A DNA stretch of 64,000 bases, from assembly GCA_027449965.1 (NCBI GenBank), contig DAIDKP010000011.1, forward strand, positions 124,001-188,000. The letters run 5' to 3'. A model generated the notes under the pieces. The model ran no database searches, was not told the DNA's origin, and worked only from the letters and a program-made list of their open reading frames with translations. This stretch comes from Acidobacteriaceae bacterium. GTDB taxonomy: Bacteria; Acidobacteriota; Terriglobia; Terriglobales; Acidobacteriaceae. Of this stretch, positions 63,022-64,000 are shown piece after piece. Position 1 is the first letter of the stretch; each line of letters opens with the position of its first letter. A program made the position numbers and the translations under genes.

Positions 63022-63050
63022 TTGACAACACTCGGCGGACTCCCTAATCT
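63022..63050 (+). promoter_or_regulatory. Sigma-70 promoter of groES-groEL
   Basis: A perfect TTGACA (63022-63027) and TAATCT (63045-63050) are separated by 17 nt. The transcript would carry about 145 nt of leader before the groES ATG. Confidence 0.6.
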
Positions 63051-63200
63051 AGCAAATGGGTGATGAGACTGCTAAGCCTCTGGCGATGCTTGAGGGGGTC
63101 TCAAACTCCACGATTGTTTTTTCACCTGACGTATCCGTCTCAATGGACGTATTGACACTGAACTGGATGAAACCAGTTCCATGAAGGAGAAGCAAAGACT

Positions 63201-63512
63201 ATGGCAGCAACTTCAGTAGCAACGACCTTTACTCCGCTCCACGATCGCATTCTGGTTCGTCGCGTGGAAGAGACCGAAACCATCCGTGGCGGCATCATCA
63301 TCCCGGACAGCGCCAAAGAAAAGCCGCAGGAAGGCGAAGTGATTTCCGTGGGCAAGGGCAAGTCCAACGATGAAGGCAAGGTCTTCCCGCTCGACGTGAA
63401 GGCTGGTGACCGCGTTCTGTTTGGCAAATACTCCGGCACCGAGATCAAGATTGACGGTGAGGAGTTCCTCATCATGCGCGAGGAAGAGGTTCTGGGTATC
63501 CTGCGCAAGTAG
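63201..63512 (+). CDS. groS: Co-chaperonin GroES
   Basis: A 103-residue cytoplasmic heptamer that caps GroEL. Start with AAGGAG upstream. Typical GroES segments are present: [45 protein letters not shown], with the mobile-loop [12 protein letters not shown], and [32 protein letters not shown]. Co-transcribed with groEL 96 nt downstream. Confidence 0.98.
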   Translation: MAATSVATTFTPLHDRILVRRVEETETIRGGIIIPDSAKEKPQEGEVISVGKGKSNDEGKVFPLDVKAGDRVLFGKYSGTEIKIDGEEFLIMREEEVLGILRK

Positions 63513-63605
63513 TTCCGCCTCGGTTAGCAGCTGGAACGAACACAACGGCAAACATCAGATCACGGCGCCTGAAGCGCCTGAACCCAAGTAAGAGGAGATT
63601 GTTGA

Positions 63606-64000
<395 letters not shown>

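Larger units (their letters stand above)
62758..63200. other. 443-nt groES upstream region
   Basis: Holds a 10-bp inverted repeat (62957-62987), a sigma-70-type promoter (63022-63050), and a 150-nt leader with AAGGAG 11 nt before the groES ATG. I find no CIRCE element (TTAGCACTC-N9-GAGTGCTAA). The first 190 nt after the GH9 stop contain no clear gene or terminator. Confidence 0.5.

Noticed and set aside
62760..63200. CIRCE element for groESL
   Set aside because: I scanned for TTAGCACTC and its inverted partner; none was found. The CACTC inside the promoter spacer has no matching GAGTG arm.

Overview
The window is a gene-dense chromosomal stretch of roughly 60% G+C with no insertion sequence, prophage, CRISPR array, rRNA or tRNA that I could recognise. 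The gene mix suggests a Gram-negative soil or acid-habitat bacterium of the Acidobacteriota, class Terriglobia (Acidobacterium/Terriglobus/Edaphobacter type): sigma-54-driven flagella, an rseP/cdsA/dxr/uppS envelope operon, GH9 and GH130 glycan enzymes, and several secreted proteins. That placement is inference from gene content; no 16S rRNA is present.

Layout. 0.2-2.6 kb: UDP-glucose dehydrogenase and a UDP-xylose-synthase-like decarboxylase make UDP-sugars for surface glycans. 2.8-8.2 kb: an amino-acid permease, then uvrA with a CAAX-type protease overlapping its stop. 8.5-11.1 kb: a 56-residue membrane protein, a secreted GH130 protein and a DHH phosphoesterase. 11.2-18.6 kb: a flagellar basal-body/export operon read leftwards, flgB-flgC-fliE-fliF-fliG-fliH-fliI-fliJ, headed by a clear -24/-12 sigma-54 promoter. 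Just upstream lie a sigma-54 activator without a DNA-binding domain and an OmpR-type response regulator. 21.4-30.7 kb: lexA, trxA, class II aroA, a TolC-family outer-membrane protein, truA with an M20 peptidase, a lone oligopeptide-type ABC permease and a secreted protein.

30.8-35.4 kb is the most interesting block. It is a compact three-gene respiratory operon: an outer-membrane beta-barrel with an N-terminal haem-c site (Cyc2-like cytochrome-porin architecture), a Rieske protein, and a cytochrome b fused to four cytochrome c domains. It looks like a self-contained electron path between the cell surface and the quinone pool.

35.7-42.6 kb: a Gfo/Idh/MocA oxidoreductase, lgt, then nucleoside salvage genes (hpt, deoC, purine nucleoside phosphorylase, uridine-kinase-like) with a GAF-PP2C phosphatase between them. 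Several starts here have a -10 box 6-8 nt before the start codon and no Shine-Dalgarno, so leaderless mRNAs are likely. 42.6-49.8 kb: polyprenyl synthase, yajQ, tatD, metG, argS and a B12-binding domain protein. 49.8-55.3 kb: the envelope/isoprenoid operon (uppS-cdsA-dxr-rseP-thioesterase) preceded by a zinc-ribbon HTH regulator. 55.5-64 kb: an HD-domain protein, an IclR regulator, a short-chain dehydrogenase, two secreted proteins (one collagen-like), a large divergent GH9 hydrolase, and groES-groEL, with groEL cut by the window end.
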